Below are positions 7,328 to 17,330 of a stretch of DNA of 33,820 nt, piece by piece. Origin of the DNA: Pseudomonadota bacterium (GTDB lineage: Bacteria > Pseudomonadota > Alphaproteobacteria > Rhodospirillales > Magnetospirillaceae); NCBI GenBank assembly GCA_021782815.1, contig JAJXUO010000032.1, forward strand, positions 1 to 33,820, read 5' to 3'. The stretch's first letter is position 1, and the number at the start of each line of letters is the position of its first letter. Made by a program: the position numbers and the translations under genes. Below the pieces are notes generated by a model that was not told where the DNA came from, searched no databases, and was given only the letters and a program-made list of their open reading frames with translations.

Positions 7328-8146
7328 TCAGGCCTTGATGTCGAGCCCGTGCGCGCTGGGGCTGGGGGTCGGCACGCTGGCATTGTCGGCCAGGGTGGCG
7401 GCGGCGGTTTCCACCTGTTGCATGGCGTGGAGCACGGCGCTCTGTTGCTGGGTGAGGCTGGTCCAGTCGGCGGCCGAGGTCTGCGGCAGGCTCAAGGCGG
7501 CATCGACGATCTGCTTGGCGGTGCCGAGGCCGTTGCGGGCCAGGGTGAGGGGATCGACGCTCGCGCTCTGCTCCGCCCCGGCGGCCGTGGTCTGGCCGGG
7601 CGTGCTGGTGGTGGAGGAGGCCGTGGCGGTGCTGCTGCTGCTGCTGGTGGTGACGCTGCCGTCGATGCTGGCGGCCTCGTTCAGGACGATCTGGCTGCCG
7701 GCGGTGGCGGCGCCGCTGAAACTGTCGACGATGACGCGAATGCTGCCGGCCACCCCGGCGGCCTGGGTGGCCAACTGGCGGGCCAGAGCGGTGTCGCCGC
7801 TGGAAACGGCGGCGTCGGCCTGATTTTTCAGGATATTGAGGGTGCTCCAGGCCGAATTGAGCAGGCGGGAGGCCTGGGCGTCGTTCTGTTGGTTGCCGCC
7901 GCCGCTATCGCTGCTGCCGGCGCCGCCGTTGGACAGCCCTTGCTGGGCGCCGCCGCCCTGGGTGGCGGCAACGGCCTGGGCCGGAACATCGGCGCTCGAC
8001 GGCCCTACGGGGCTGTTGGCGCTTTGCGCCTGGGATTGGCCGTTCTCGGCGGCATGCAGCGGCGCCACATGCTGCCGCGCCTGATCATAGCCGACGGTGG
8101 AGGCCAGGGTGGGGGCCAGGGATGATGGATCCATTGGGGGCAGCAT
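7328..8146 (-). CDS. Hypothetical Ser/Ala/Gln-rich protein beside flagellar genes
   Basis: This 272-residue protein is not recognised. It has no signal peptide, membrane segment or cysteine-based motif. The N-terminal third is disordered-looking (Gly/Ser/Gln/Asn-rich). A helical segment follows at about 95-150 (LLNSAWSTLNILKNQADAAV and ARQLATQAAGVAGSIRV), then a Ser/Thr-rich linker, then a second helical stretch (LARNGLGTAKQIVDAAL). The coding case rests on a strong ribosome binding site (GGGAGGGGAGG five bases before the ATG at 8146), codon usage like its neighbours and tight packing against fliJ. Two helix blocks joined by low-complexity linkers would suit a structural or secreted/exported protein, but no function is claimed. 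Confidence 0.7.
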   Translation of the reverse strand: MLPPMDPSSLAPTLASTVGYDQARQHVAPLHAAENGQSQAQSANSPVGPSSADVPAQAVAATQGGGAQQGLSNGGAGSSDSGGGNQQNDAQASRLLNSAWSTLNILKNQADAAVSSGDTALARQLATQAAGVAGSIRVIVDSFSGAATAGSQIVLNEAASIDGSVTTSSSSSTATASSTTSTPGQTTAAGAEQSASVDPLTLARNGLGTAKQIVDAALSLPQTSAADWTSLTQQQSAVLHAMQQVETAAATLADNASVPTPSPSAHGLDIKA

Positions 8147-8230
8147 GACGTCCTCCCCTCCCGGGTGGAAGACAGGTGTTTCGGTCCATGATGATACGCG
8201 GCACCCGGCGGAACCGGGCGCGCCCACATG

Positions 8231-8260
8231 AAAAAAGGCGGCCCGTGCCGGGGCCGCCTT
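8231..8260 (-). terminator. Intrinsic terminator of the aminotransferase gene
   Basis: On the minus strand a perfect 10-bp stem (AAGGCGGCCC pairing with GGGCCGCCTT, 8235-8244 and 8251-8260, six-base loop) runs directly into a T-run (A-run 8231-8236 on the plus strand). It begins about 25 bases after the aminotransferase stop and precedes the next minus-strand gene. Confidence 0.9.
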
Positions 8261-8285
8261 GCGCTTTTCAGGATAAGCGGGAGCA

Positions 8286-9488
8286 TTAGTTCGCCACTTC
8301 CCGAAGAAGCTGCCCTAAGCGACGGATGCCTTCCTCGGCCTGGGGCTTGTCGTTCAACGAGAAGCTGAGGCGGAAGGTGTTCTTGCCGGTGCCGTCGGAG
8401 AAGAAGGCCGAGCCCGGCACGAAGGCGACGCGGAACTCGGTGATGGCGCGGCGCAGCACCTCGGCGGCGTTCAGTCCGTCCGGCAGGGTGGCCCAGATGA
8501 ACATGCCGCCCTCGGGGTGCGTCCAGGTGACGCTGGCGGGGAAATGCTCGGCCATGGCGGCCAGGGTGGCGTCGCGGCGGGCCTGATAGGTGGCGCGGAT
8601 GTGGCCGATATTGGCCATCAGGGTTTTCGAGGCCACCTCGTGCATGACCATCTGGTTCAGGGTCGAGCAATGCAGGTCGCTGGCCTGCTTGATCAGCACC
8701 AGTTTCTTGATCACGGCGCGCGGCGCCACCATCCAGCCCAGGCGCAGGGCCGGCACCACGGTTTTGGAGAAGGTGCCGCAATAGATCACCCGGCTGTTGT
8801 CGATGCCGCCTTCATGCTCGGAATCGAGGGCCAGCAGCGAGGGCAGGGCGGCGCCGTCGTAGCGCAGCTTCTCGTAGGCGGCGTCCTCGATCAGCGGCAT
8901 GCCGACGCGACGCGCCATCTCCAGGGCCTGATGGCGCTCCTCCAGGGTCATGCTGACGCCGGTGGGATTCTGGAAATCGGGCATGATGTAGCCCAGCTTG
9001 GGCGCGGGGCCCTGCCAGGCGGCGCCGGGGGCGGGGAAATGCACATAGGCCGGTTCGTAGGCGTTGAAGGCCTGCAGGGCGCCGAGATAGGTGGGGCGGG
9101 CCACCATCACCGGCTCGTTGGGGCCGATGAACAGTTTGCCGAGGAAATCCAGGGCTTGCTGCGAGCCGTTGGTGATGATGATGTTGTCGGGGCCGCAGGT
9201 CACGCCCATGGCGCCCATATAGCCGGCCAGCCATTCGCGTAGCGGCAGATAGCCTTCGCTGATGGAATATTGCAGGGCGGCGGCGGCGCGGGCCTTGTCC
9301 GAGAGGATGGCGTGATAGCTGGCCTCGATGGCGCTCAAGGGAAACAGGTTGGGATCGGGAATGCCGCCCGCGAAGGAAATGATGTCGGGCTGGTCCAAAA
9401 GCTTCAGCAGTTCACGGATTTCCGAGGCGGCCATACGGCTGGCGCGTCCGGCATAATGGGCATCCCAATCGATCATCTGATCTTGCAT
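8286..9488 (-). CDS. PLP-dependent aminotransferase, class I/II fold type I (2-aminoadipate transaminase-like)
   Basis: A 400-residue fold-type I aminotransferase. N174 in FQNPTG, D202 in PLIEDAAY and the Schiff-base lysine K242 in GTFSK are the standard PLP-binding residues, followed by LRLGW. The overall pattern (ISFAGGIPDPNLFP near the N-terminus, QYSISEGYLPLREW, NGSQQALDF) is that of the LysN/2-aminoadipate/multisubstrate group, which use amino donors such as aromatic, branched-chain or aminoadipate substrates; the exact substrate cannot be read. The ATG at 9488 is preferred over a TTG nine bases upstream. It is a single-gene unit ending in a strong terminator and divergent from the solute-binding protein gene. 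Confidence 0.9.
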   Translation of the reverse strand: MQDQMIDWDAHYAGRASRMAASEIRELLKLLDQPDIISFAGGIPDPNLFPLSAIEASYHAILSDKARAAAALQYSISEGYLPLREWLAGYMGAMGVTCGPDNIIITNGSQQALDFLGKLFIGPNEPVMVARPTYLGALQAFNAYEPAYVHFPAPGAAWQGPAPKLGYIMPDFQNPTGVSMTLEERHQALEMARRVGMPLIEDAAYEKLRYDGAALPSLLALDSEHEGGIDNSRVIYCGTFSKTVVPALRLGWMVAPRAVIKKLVLIKQASDLHCSTLNQMVMHEVASKTLMANIGHIRATYQARRDATLAAMAEHFPASVTWTHPEGGMFIWATLPDGLNAAEVLRRAITEFRVAFVPGSAFFSDGTGKNTFRLSFSLNDKPQAEEGIRRLGQLLREVAN

Positions 9489-9607
9489 CCTGGTCAAGGC
9501 GGTGCGAGCGAGCGGCGAAGTTTAGTGTCTTTTTCGTCAAGCTGAAATACAAAATGGCGGGCATGATCGGGTATGGCGGATCTGCCGCGATGACAGGGAG
9601 CGGAGGC

Positions 9608-10423
9608 ATGAACGGGAAACGCCTGGCGGAGAGGATCGGCGCGGCGCTGCTGCTGGGCGCGGCGCTGTGGGGGCCCGCCGTCGCGCAGACGCCGCCCGCC
9701 GCCGGGCATCTGGCCCGCATCGAGGCGACCGACGAGATGCGGGTGTGCATCTGGCCCGATTACTACAGCATCACCTACCGCGATCCCCGCACCCAGGTTT
9801 TGTCGGGCATCGATATCGATCTGGCCGGGCAGCTGGCGCATGAGCTGGGGGTGCGGCCGCGTTTCGTCGACAGTTCCTTCGCCACCCTGGTGGACGATCT
9901 TCTCGGCGACCGGTGCGATATCGCTATGTTCGCCGTGGGAGTGACGCCGGCCCGCCAGGCCCGGCTGCGCTTTTCCAGCCCCACGCTGGCCAGCGACATC
10001 TACGCCATCACCACCCGCAGCAACCGCCGCATTCACGACTGGGGCGATATCGACAAGCCGGACACGGTGGTGGCGGTGGCCAGGGGCACGCTGCACGAGA
10101 CGGTGATGCGGCAGAAGCTGCGCTTCGCCCGGCTGCTGGTGCTGGACACTCCCTTCGCCCGCGAGCAGGAGGTGGAATCGGGTCGCGCCGACGTCTTCAT
10201 GACCGATTACCCCTATAGCCGTCGCTTTCTGGCCAACGCCGATTGGGCCCGGCTGATCGCGCCTCCCCATCCCTACCATATCTCCCCTTACGCCTATGCC
10301 GTGGCCCCCGGCGACGATGCCTGGCTGGCCCGGGTGAACCGCTTCGTGCGGGACATCAAGCGCGACGGCCGCCTGAAACGGGCGGCGGCGCGGTATCATC
10401 TGGAGGGAATCGTCGCGCCATAA
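9608..10423 (+). CDS. Periplasmic solute-binding protein family 3 (amino-acid-type), coupled to a sensor kinase
   Basis: A 271-residue secreted protein with a classical signal peptide (charged MNGKRLAER, hydrophobic core, AVA-Q cleavage near residue 26). The mature part resembles family 3 binding proteins: SGIDIDLAGQLAHELGV, then a conserved block ending VTPARQARLRFSSP, equivalent to the family's ITPER...FS region. The ATG at 9608 is preferred for its GGAGCGGAGG ribosome binding site and the signal peptide; an in-frame upstream ATG at 9554 lacks both. No ABC permease or ATPase gene is adjacent. Instead its TAA overlaps the ATG of a hybrid histidine kinase (TAATG), suggesting it serves as a periplasmic ligand sensor for that kinase rather than in transport. 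That role is inference. Confidence 0.85.
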   Translation: MNGKRLAERIGAALLLGAALWGPAVAQTPPAAGHLARIEATDEMRVCIWPDYYSITYRDPRTQVLSGIDIDLAGQLAHELGVRPRFVDSSFATLVDDLLGDRCDIAMFAVGVTPARQARLRFSSPTLASDIYAITTRSNRRIHDWGDIDKPDTVVAVARGTLHETVMRQKLRFARLLVLDTPFAREQEVESGRADVFMTDYPYSRRFLANADWARLIAPPHPYHISPYAYAVAPGDDAWLARVNRFVRDIKRDGRLKRAAARYHLEGIVAP

Positions 10424-13400
10424 TGTCGAACTCGGTCGCACAGCGCACCCGGCGGCTGCGGCAAACCCTGGTGGTTTCGCTGCTGCTGTTCGTGGGGGGC
10501 ATGGGGTCCGTCACCGGGTTCACCCTGTGGCGCCTGCGGGCCGACGCCATTGCCGACGGCCTGAACAGCGCCAGCCTTTACGCCTTCAGTTTCGAAGACA
10601 CCCTGACCCACAGTCTGTCCCTGATCGACATGATCGCCGCCAACGGCCTGGCCCTGGATCTGGCCGGCGCCGATCCCGCCCGGACCGAACAGGCCTTCAT
10701 CGCCCTGTTGCGCCACGAACCGGCCCTGCGCTCGCTGTCGCTGCTGGACGGCGACGGGCGCGTGATCGCCAGTTCCAATCCGGCCAACCGGGGGCGGCGG
10801 CTGGCTTTGGCCGATTTCCTGCCCCATGCCGCGCCGGAAACCACGGTTTTGCGCATCGGCCCGCCCTGGGCCGGACGCGATCTGGCGGAAGGGATGCCGA
10901 CCACGCCGCGTCACCCCTTGGGCGGCGAGGCCTCCAGTCTGATACCGGTGGCCCGCGCCTTGCGCGTGAACGGCCGCGCCCCGACCCTGCTGGCGGCGCT
11001 TAATCCCGATTCCTTCCTTGATCACGTGCAGCGGCGCATGAGCGGCGGTTGGGTGGAAATCCTGCGCTATGACGGCCTGGTGCTGATGGACAGCCGCGAT
11101 CAGGGGCGGGCCGGGGTGTCCGCCGCCGATCTCGCCGAGGGACTGCGCCTGGGCGAGCGGGATTATGGCCGCTTTGAGCAGCCTTACAGCCTGGAAGGCC
11201 CCATGCTGACCGCCTTCCGCGCCTCGCGTCTTTACCCCTTCGTGGTGGTGGCCCATCTCGACCGCCACCAGGCCCTGTCCACCTGGCGGGCCGAGTCGGC
11301 GGCCCTGCTGGGGGTGGTGGTGCCGCTCTTGGGGGTGGTGACGCTGCTGGCCCGGCTCATTTACCGCCGCCAGGTGCAGGCCCTGCGCCAGCAGGCCGAG
11401 GCCGCCCGTCAGGAGGAGATCAACGCCACGGTGTTCGGCGCCAGTTCCGACGCCATCATCATCACCGACCTCAAGGCCAGCATTCTCTCGGTCAACGCCG
11501 CCTTCACCCGCATCACCGGATACGAAGCGGCCGAGGTGCTGGGGCGCACCCCCCGTTTTCTCAGTTCGGGCCGCCAGGGCCGGAGCTTCTATACCGCGCT
11601 GTGGCGCGACCTGCTGGCCAACGGGGTATGGCGGGGCGAACTGACCAACCGCCGCAAGGACGGCAGCCTCTACGACAGCGACATGACCATCACCGCCTTC
11701 CGCGACGGCGCCGGGCGGCTGCAGCATTTCATCGCCGTCAGCGCCGACATCACCGAGCGCAAGGCGGCCGAGGCGCAATTGCGCAAGCTGTCGCTGGCGG
11801 TGGAGCAAAGTCCGGTCAGCATCATCATCACCAACCCCGAGCGCCGCATCGAATATGTCAACGCCGCCTTCCTGCGCACCACCGGCTATCAGCGGCACGA
11901 GGTGCTGGGGCGTACCCCCGGCCTGCTGCAATCGGGCGAGACGCCGCGCGCCATCTATGACGAGTTGTGGACGGTGCTGAGCCATGGCGGCCGCTGGCAG
12001 GGGGAGTTTCTGAACCGCAAGCGCGACGGCAGCCTTTATGTCTGCTTCTCGCGCATCGTGCCGTTGCGTCAGGCCGATGGCTCCATCAGCCATTATGTGG
12101 CCATCCAGGAGGACGTGACGGAAAAGAAGGCCTTGAGCCGCGAGTTGGACGAGCATCGTCATCATCTGGAGGAATTGGTGGCCCAGCGTACCGCCGAGTT
12201 GGAGGCGGCGCGCCAGCAGGCCGAGGCGGCCACCGAGGCCAAATCCATGTTCCTCGCCACCATGAGCCACGAAATCCGCACGCCGCTGAACGGCATCCTG
12301 GGCATGGCCCGGCTGGTGCGCGATGCCGGGCTGGACCAGACGGCGGGCGAACAGATGGATATGCTGCTGTCGTCGGCCGACGCCTTGCGGGTGCTGATCG
12401 ACGACATCCTGGATTTTTCCAAGCTCGAGGCCGGGCGGCTGGAGTTCGAGCGCCGCCCCTTCGCCCCGGCCCGCCTGGTGGAGGACGTGGCGGCGCTGCT
12501 GCGCGACAAGGCGGTGGAAAAAGGCATCACCCTGACCGTCGCCGTCGATGCCTCGGTGCCGCCCTGGCTGGAGGGCGACGGCGGCCGGCTGCGGCAGATC
12601 CTGCTGAACCTCATGGGCAACGCCGTCAAATTCACCGAACGGGGCGGGGTGTCGGTGTGCTTGCGGGCCCGCGTCGAGGCCGACGGGGTGGGACTGGCGG
12701 TGGAGGTGGCCGACAGCGGCATCGGCATCGCGCCCGAACAGCAGGAACGCTTGTTCCAGTCGTTCGTGCAGGCCGACGCTTCGATTTCGCGGCGCTATGG
12801 CGGCTCGGGGCTGGGGCTGATCATCTGTAAGCGTCTGGTGGAGGGGCAGGGCGGCCATATCGGCTTTGCCAGCCGCCCCGGCCAGGGCAGCCGCTTCTGG
12901 TTCGAGATCCCTTACCACGCCGCCCAGCCGCCGCGGTCCGATCACCAGCCCATGCTGCCGGATTTGCCGCCGCTCGCCGTTCTGCTGGCCGAGGACAACA
13001 TGGTCAATCAGAAGGTTATCCTCGGGCTGCTGGGCAAGGGGGGGCATCGGGTTTCGGTGGTGGGCGACGGCCGCCGGGCGGTGGAGGCCGCCGCCGCCGC
13101 CCGTTTCGATGTGGTGCTGATGGATCTGCAGATGCCGGACATGGACGGCCTTGCCGCCACCCGCGCCCTGCGCGCCCTGCCCGGCGCCGCCGGGCGGGTG
13201 CCGGTGATCGCCCTGACCGCCAATGCGGCGCCGTCGGATATCGAGACCTGTCGCGCCGCCGGCATGGACGGCCATATCAGCAAACCGGTGGATCCGGCGC
13301 GGCTGTTCGAGACCCTGGCCCGGGTGGCGCGGGCCAGGGAGGCGGGAGCGGTCATCGCCGCGCCGCCGCCCGGCGACGCGGGACTGGCGGTGGTGGCGGC

Positions 13401-13695
13401 GCAGCTGGGGCGTGAGGGCATGGCCGATCTGGCGCGGCTGTTCACGGCCACGGGCGGCGAGGCGCTGACGGCGTTGCGGGCCCTGGCCGCCGAGGGCCCC
13501 CTGGAGGCGATCCGCTTTCAGGCGCACAGCCTGAAGGGCATGGCCGCCTCGGTGGCGGCGGAGGCTCTGGCGGCCACGGCCGGCGATCTTGAGCGGGCCG
13601 CCCTGAGCGGCGATGCCGCCGCCGCCCGCGCTCTGATCGCCGCCCTGCCCGCCGTCTGGGAGGAGGCCTGCGCCGCTCTCTCCCAATGGCTGTGA
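10423..13695 (+). CDS. Hybrid sensor histidine kinase (periplasmic sensor-PAS-PAS-HisKA-HATPase-REC-Hpt)
   Basis: A 1090-residue membrane kinase. TM1 is at about 14-34, a periplasmic Cache-like region at about 35-290 and TM2 at about 294-315. Two PAS/PAC units follow (about 333-452 and 453-575), then a short coiled coil, HisKA with H616 in [11 protein letters not shown], HATPase_c (about 715-830) with the G boxes DSGIGI and GGSGLGL, a receiver (about 847-965) with D901 in [11 protein letters not shown], and an Hpt domain with H1035 in QAHSLKGMA. All phosphorelay residues are intact, so it can run the His-Asp-His part of a relay. The ATG at 10423 overlaps the stop of the solute-binding protein; an open frame continues upstream but is antisense-like overlap with that gene. 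No partner response regulator with an output domain lies nearby. Confidence 0.95.
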   Translation: MSNSVAQRTRRLRQTLVVSLLLFVGGMGSVTGFTLWRLRADAIADGLNSASLYAFSFEDTLTHSLSLIDMIAANGLALDLAGADPARTEQAFIALLRHEPALRSLSLLDGDGRVIASSNPANRGRRLALADFLPHAAPETTVLRIGPPWAGRDLAEGMPTTPRHPLGGEASSLIPVARALRVNGRAPTLLAALNPDSFLDHVQRRMSGGWVEILRYDGLVLMDSRDQGRAGVSAADLAEGLRLGERDYGRFEQPYSLEGPMLTAFRASRLYPFVVVAHLDRHQALSTWRAESAALLGVVVPLLGVVTLLARLIYRRQVQALRQQAEAARQEEINATVFGASSDAIIITDLKASILSVNAAFTRITGYEAAEVLGRTPRFLSSGRQGRSFYTALWRDLLANGVWRGELTNRRKDGSLYDSDMTITAFRDGAGRLQHFIAVSADITERKAAEAQLRKLSLAVEQSPVSIIITNPERRIEYVNAAFLRTTGYQRHEVLGRTPGLLQSGETPRAIYDELWTVLSHGGRWQGEFLNRKRDGSLYVCFSRIVPLRQADGSISHYVAIQEDVTEKKALSRELDEHRHHLEELVAQRTAELEAARQQAEAATEAKSMFLATMSHEIRTPLNGILGMARLVRDAGLDQTAGEQMDMLLSSADALRVLIDDILDFSKLEAGRLEFERRPFAPARLVEDVAALLRDKAVEKGITLTVAVDASVPPWLEGDGGRLRQILLNLMGNAVKFTERGGVSVCLRARVEADGVGLAVEVADSGIGIAPEQQERLFQSFVQADASISRRYGGSGLGLIICKRLVEGQGGHIGFASRPGQGSRFWFEIPYHAAQPPRSDHQPMLPDLPPLAVLLAEDNMVNQKVILGLLGKGGHRVSVVGDGRRAVEAAAAARFDVVLMDLQMPDMDGLAATRALRALPGAAGRVPVIALTANAAPSDIETCRAAGMDGHISKPVDPARLFETLARVARAREAGAVIAAPPPGDAGLAVVAAQLGREGMADLARLFTATGGEALTALRALAAEGPLEAIRFQAHSLKGMAASVAAEALAATAGDLERAALSGDAAAARALIAALPAVWEEACAALSQWL

Positions 13696-13729
13696 TAGGC
13701 TTTTACATTCGTCGGTGGAAAGGGGAATA

Positions 13730-16393
13730 ATGGCGGGGGCGGGAGAGCCGGACTCTGGGAGCGAGGGCATGGCGCGGTTCGCGGATGTAACCTTTTTCGA
13801 CAGTCCCGACGATGTGGGGCCCGAGGCGTTCCGGCTGGATGGTGTGGCGGCCTCTCTGGCTCTTGTTTACATCTCTCCTTATGTGGCGTTCGACGCGGCG
13901 GTGCAGCGGCTGGCGGCGCTGGCCGGCGATACGCCGCTGCTGGCGGTGAGCACGGCGGGCGAATTGTGCGAAGCCGCGCGCTCTCCCGGCGGCCTTTACC
14001 GCCCGGCCACGGAAGGGCGGCAAAGCCTGGTGCTGCAAACCTTCAGCCCGTCGCTGATCGAGGCCGTCAGCCTGCACGCGGTGCCGTTGCACAACGAGGA
14101 TATTCGCGGCGCCGCTCCGGCCATCGGCCGCAGCGAACGGGTGGAGCGCATCCGCCGCTCGCTGGACGGGGTGACGCCGCCCTTCGCCCTCAAGAGCGAA
14201 GACACCGTGGCCCTGACCTTCATCGACGGCGTTTCGGCCTCGGAAAGCTATTTCATGGAGGCGGTCTATCAGTCGGGCCGCTTTCCCTGCCTGTTCATCG
14301 GCGGCTCGGCGGGAGGGCTGTTCGATTTTCGCGCCACCCATATCCACGACGGCGCCGGGGTGCGGGAAAACCACGCGGTGGTGGCCTTTCTGAAGCTGGC
14401 TCCGGGCCGCCGCTACGCCGTGCTGAAAAGCCACAACTTCCGCCGCACCGAGCAATCCTTCGTGGTGCTGAAGGCCGATCCCGACCGCCGCACCATTTCC
14501 ACGGTGGTGGATCCCGACAGCCTGGCGGTATCGGCGGCGCCCGCCGCCATGTCCCGGGTGCTGGGCTGCGCGCCCGAGGCGCTGGAGCAGCATCTCAACA
14601 GCTACACCTTCGGCATCGATCTCGACGGCGAAACCTATGTGCGTTCGGTGGCCGGCATCGATCACGCCCGCGGCCAGGTGTCGTTCTATTGCGACGTCAA
14701 TGCCGGCGACCGCCTCTATCTGCTGGAAAGGAACGATTTCGCCGAACAGACGCGGCGGGATTACCGGGACTTCCTGCGCGGCAAGCCCCAGCCGGTGGCG
14801 GGGATCCTTAACGATTGCATCCTGCGCCGCCTGAACAATGCCGGGCATCTGGAGGGGCTCGACGGTTTGTGGGGCTGCCCGGTGGCGGGGTTTTCCACCT
14901 TCGGCGAGCTGTTCGGCATCAATATCAATCAGACCCTGTCGGGGCTGTTTTTTTTCGATGTGCCCGAGGGTGTCGGCTTCGCCGATCCGTTCCTGGACCG
15001 GTTTCCCGTGCATTACGGGCGCTTCGTCAATTATTTCACCTCCTGCCGCCTCAACCGGGTGGATCTTTTGAACCGGCTGCGCACCCGCACCTCGCAGTCG
15101 CTGGTGGATCAGCTGGCCGAGATGGACGGCGGGGCCGAGGAGGTCGGCACCCTGGCGCAGCAGGCCCGCATGGAACAGGCCCTGCGCGCCAGCCAGCGCC
15201 GCCTGGAGGCCATCACCGACAGCCTGTTCGACGGCGTGCTGCTGGTCAACGGCCAGGGCCGGGTGATGTTCGCCAATCCCGCCGCCCGCCGCCTGCTCGG
15301 CGAGGACGCGGCGGAAAGCGACCTGGACGGGCAGGTGCGGCTGGAGCGCGGCGGTCAGGCGTTGTCCCTGCGCGAGGCGGTGACCGAACCGGCCCTGCGC
15401 CTGCACCGGCCGATGTCGGAGGAGGATGCCCTGTTCGTCACCGCCGACGGCCGGCGGCTTGCGGTCAGCTACGCCGTGGCGCCCTTGCGCGAGGACCGCG
15501 ACATGGTGGGCGTGGTGCTGTCCTTCCGCAGCATCGAGGCCTTGAAGACGGCCCAGCGCGAGGCGGAACAGGCCTCGCGCCTGGCCAGTGTCGGCCAATT
15601 GGCGGCGGGCATCGCCCACGAGATCAACACCCCCATTCAATATGTGGGCGACAATCTGCGCTTTATCCGCCAGTCGCTGGAACAGGTGGCCGACATGTTC
15701 GGCCATCTCCGCGCTCTGCTTGGCGAGGAGAGCCTGTCGGCGCTGGATGGACCGGGGATGCGCGCGGTTTTCTCCCGCTACGATCTCGATTATCTGCTGG
15801 AGGAATTGCCGGCGGCGGCGGCGCAATCGTTGGAGGGGGCCGAACGCATTGCCGGCATCGTGCGCTCCATGAAGGAGTTTTCCCATCCCGGCACCACCAA
15901 TAAAACGGTGACCGATCTCAACCATGCCCTGGAAACCACGGTGACCATCTCGCGCAACGAATGGAAGCATGTGGCCACTCTGGAAATGGATCTGGCGCCG
16001 GGCCTGCCGCCGGTGGAATGCTTCGCCGCCGATATCAATCAGGTGTTTCTCAATCTGATCGTCAACGCCGCCCAGGCCCTGGGCGAGGCGCATGCCCAGG
16101 ATCACCGGCTGGGCACCATCCGCGTCGCCACGCGCGATTGCGGCGATCAGGTGGAAATCCGCGTCTCCGACGATGGTCCCGGCGTGCCGCCGGCGCTGCG
16201 CCAGCGCATCTTCGATCCTTTTTTCACCACCAAGGGGGTGGGCAAGGGGACCGGCCAGGGGTTGGCCCTGTGCCTGAACACGGTGGTGAACAAGCATGGC
16301 GGCACGCTGAGTCTCGATGCCGGCGCCGGGCCGGGGGCCACCTTCGTGGTGCGGCTGCCCATCCGCGCGCCGCAGGCGGCGGCGTCAGAATAG
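13730..16393 (+). CDS. Cytoplasmic FIST-domain sensor histidine kinase
   Basis: An 887-residue protein without signal peptide or membrane segments. The N-terminal 40-400 region matches FIST_N plus FIST_C sensory domains (LLAVSTAGELCE, FIGGSAGGLFDF, and later GCPVAGFSTFGELFG), thought to bind small ligands such as amino acids. A PAS-like domain follows (about 475-590), then HisKA with H630 in GIAHEINTPIQY, then HATPase_c with DDGPGV and GTGQGLAL. There is no receiver or Hpt. Start choice is uncertain: GTG 13715, ATG 13730 (AAAGGGGA close upstream) or ATG 13769 (GGGAG at good spacing, giving a compact FIST start). It begins 34 bases after the hybrid kinase and is probably co-transcribed. It might donate phosphate to that kinase's receiver/Hpt or to a distant regulator. 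Confidence 0.9.
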   Translation: MAGAGEPDSGSEGMARFADVTFFDSPDDVGPEAFRLDGVAASLALVYISPYVAFDAAVQRLAALAGDTPLLAVSTAGELCEAARSPGGLYRPATEGRQSLVLQTFSPSLIEAVSLHAVPLHNEDIRGAAPAIGRSERVERIRRSLDGVTPPFALKSEDTVALTFIDGVSASESYFMEAVYQSGRFPCLFIGGSAGGLFDFRATHIHDGAGVRENHAVVAFLKLAPGRRYAVLKSHNFRRTEQSFVVLKADPDRRTISTVVDPDSLAVSAAPAAMSRVLGCAPEALEQHLNSYTFGIDLDGETYVRSVAGIDHARGQVSFYCDVNAGDRLYLLERNDFAEQTRRDYRDFLRGKPQPVAGILNDCILRRLNNAGHLEGLDGLWGCPVAGFSTFGELFGININQTLSGLFFFDVPEGVGFADPFLDRFPVHYGRFVNYFTSCRLNRVDLLNRLRTRTSQSLVDQLAEMDGGAEEVGTLAQQARMEQALRASQRRLEAITDSLFDGVLLVNGQGRVMFANPAARRLLGEDAAESDLDGQVRLERGGQALSLREAVTEPALRLHRPMSEEDALFVTADGRRLAVSYAVAPLREDRDMVGVVLSFRSIEALKTAQREAEQASRLASVGQLAAGIAHEINTPIQYVGDNLRFIRQSLEQVADMFGHLRALLGEESLSALDGPGMRAVFSRYDLDYLLEELPAAAAQSLEGAERIAGIVRSMKEFSHPGTTNKTVTDLNHALETTVTISRNEWKHVATLEMDLAPGLPPVECFAADINQVFLNLIVNAAQALGEAHAQDHRLGTIRVATRDCGDQVEIRVSDDGPGVPPALRQRIFDPFFTTKGVGKGTGQGLALCLNTVVNKHGGTLSLDAGAGPGATFVVRLPIRAPQAAASE

Positions 16394-17233
16394 GCCCGCC
16401 TCCTCCAGCAGCCAGTGGCGGAAGATGCGCAAGCTGGGGGATTCGAGGGCGGCGGCGCGGGCGGCGAAGGCATAGCCCTGCGGCCGCTCCACCCGTTCTT
16501 CCCCCACCTGGAGCAGATGCCCGGCGGCCAGGGGCGCCTCCACCAGATGGCGGTCGATCACAGCCATGCCCAGTCCGGCCACCGCCGCCTCGATCATCTG
16601 CCCCCGGGTTTCGAACATGAGGACGCCGCCGGGGCCATGCGCCGCATCGCCGGGAAACAGCGACCAGTCGTCGGGGCGGCTGCGCACCGAAAGCCGGGGC
16701 GGAGGCCCGGCCTGATGGGCCAAGCGCGGGCTGGCGACGCGGATCAGGGTTTCGCGGAACAGCGTCACATGCTCGAGACCGCGCAGACCGGCGTCGCCCG
16801 ACACCCAGCGGATCACGCAATCGTAGGGTTCCACCGTCAGATCCACCGGGCGGGTGTCGGTGGAGATCAGCAGGTCCACCGTGGGCAGGCGGGCGCGCAG
16901 GCGGGGCAGGCGCGGGATCAGCCACAGCACGGCGAAGGAGGACAGGGTGGACAGGCGGATGGCGGCGCGGGGGGCGCGGGCCTCGTCGACGGCGGCGTCG
17001 ATGCTGCGGAAGGCCGGTTCCAGCCGCGCCACCAGGCGTTGCCCGGTGGCGTTAAGGCGCGAGCGGCGGCGGTCCTCGAACACCGGCACCCCCAGTTCGC
17101 GTTCGAGATCGGCCAGGATGTGCGAAACGGCCGAGGCGGTGATGCCCAGCCGTTCGGCGGCCCGCGCGGCGCTGGCGGCGCGCGCCACCTCCACCAGAAC
17201 CTTCAGCGCGCGGGGGGAGGGCGGGCTGGACAT
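16385..17233 (-). CDS. LysR-family transcriptional regulator (GcvA-like)
   Basis: A 282-residue LysR-type regulator. The N-terminal winged helix-turn-helix is at about 5-60 (ALKVLVEVARAASAARAAER, LGITASAVSHILADLERELG, VFEDRRRSRL), followed by a substrate-binding-like effector domain (about 88-280). SAVSHILADLE is the recognition-helix region, and the effector domain has the GcvA-type arrangement. It is divergent from the cupin gene across a 97-base gap, the usual layout when a LysR protein controls its neighbour and itself. Its 3' end overlaps that of the convergent FIST kinase by nine bases. The inducer is unknown. Confidence 0.93.
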   Translation of the reverse strand: MSSPPSPRALKVLVEVARAASAARAAERLGITASAVSHILADLERELGVPVFEDRRRSRLNATGQRLVARLEPAFRSIDAAVDEARAPRAAIRLSTLSSFAVLWLIPRLPRLRARLPTVDLLISTDTRPVDLTVEPYDCVIRWVSGDAGLRGLEHVTLFRETLIRVASPRLAHQAGPPPRLSVRSRPDDWSLFPGDAAHGPGGVLMFETRGQMIEAAVAGLGMAVIDRHLVEAPLAAGHLLQVGEERVERPQGYAFAARAAALESPSLRIFRHWLLEEAGLF

Positions 17234-17330
17234 GAGCGTTTCTCACCTCGGGAGCTGGAAAATCATTATGAGGTAACGCCCCGGCCCCCTAAATTTCAAG
17301 CAACGCGATTTCCAGGAGAAGGATGCCGCC

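Noticed and set aside
7628-7650. A short trinucleotide (CTG-type) repeat
   Set aside because: It encodes the poly-Ser tract of the low-complexity protein and needs no separate explanation.
10396-13770. A 1124-residue minus-strand open frame
   Set aside because: It lies opposite the hybrid kinase, whose domains are complete. Composition (His/Gln/Gly-rich) marks it as a shadow frame.
13703-16297. An 864-residue minus-strand open frame
   Set aside because: Shadow of the FIST kinase gene, with no recognisable domain and His/Gln/Arg-rich composition.
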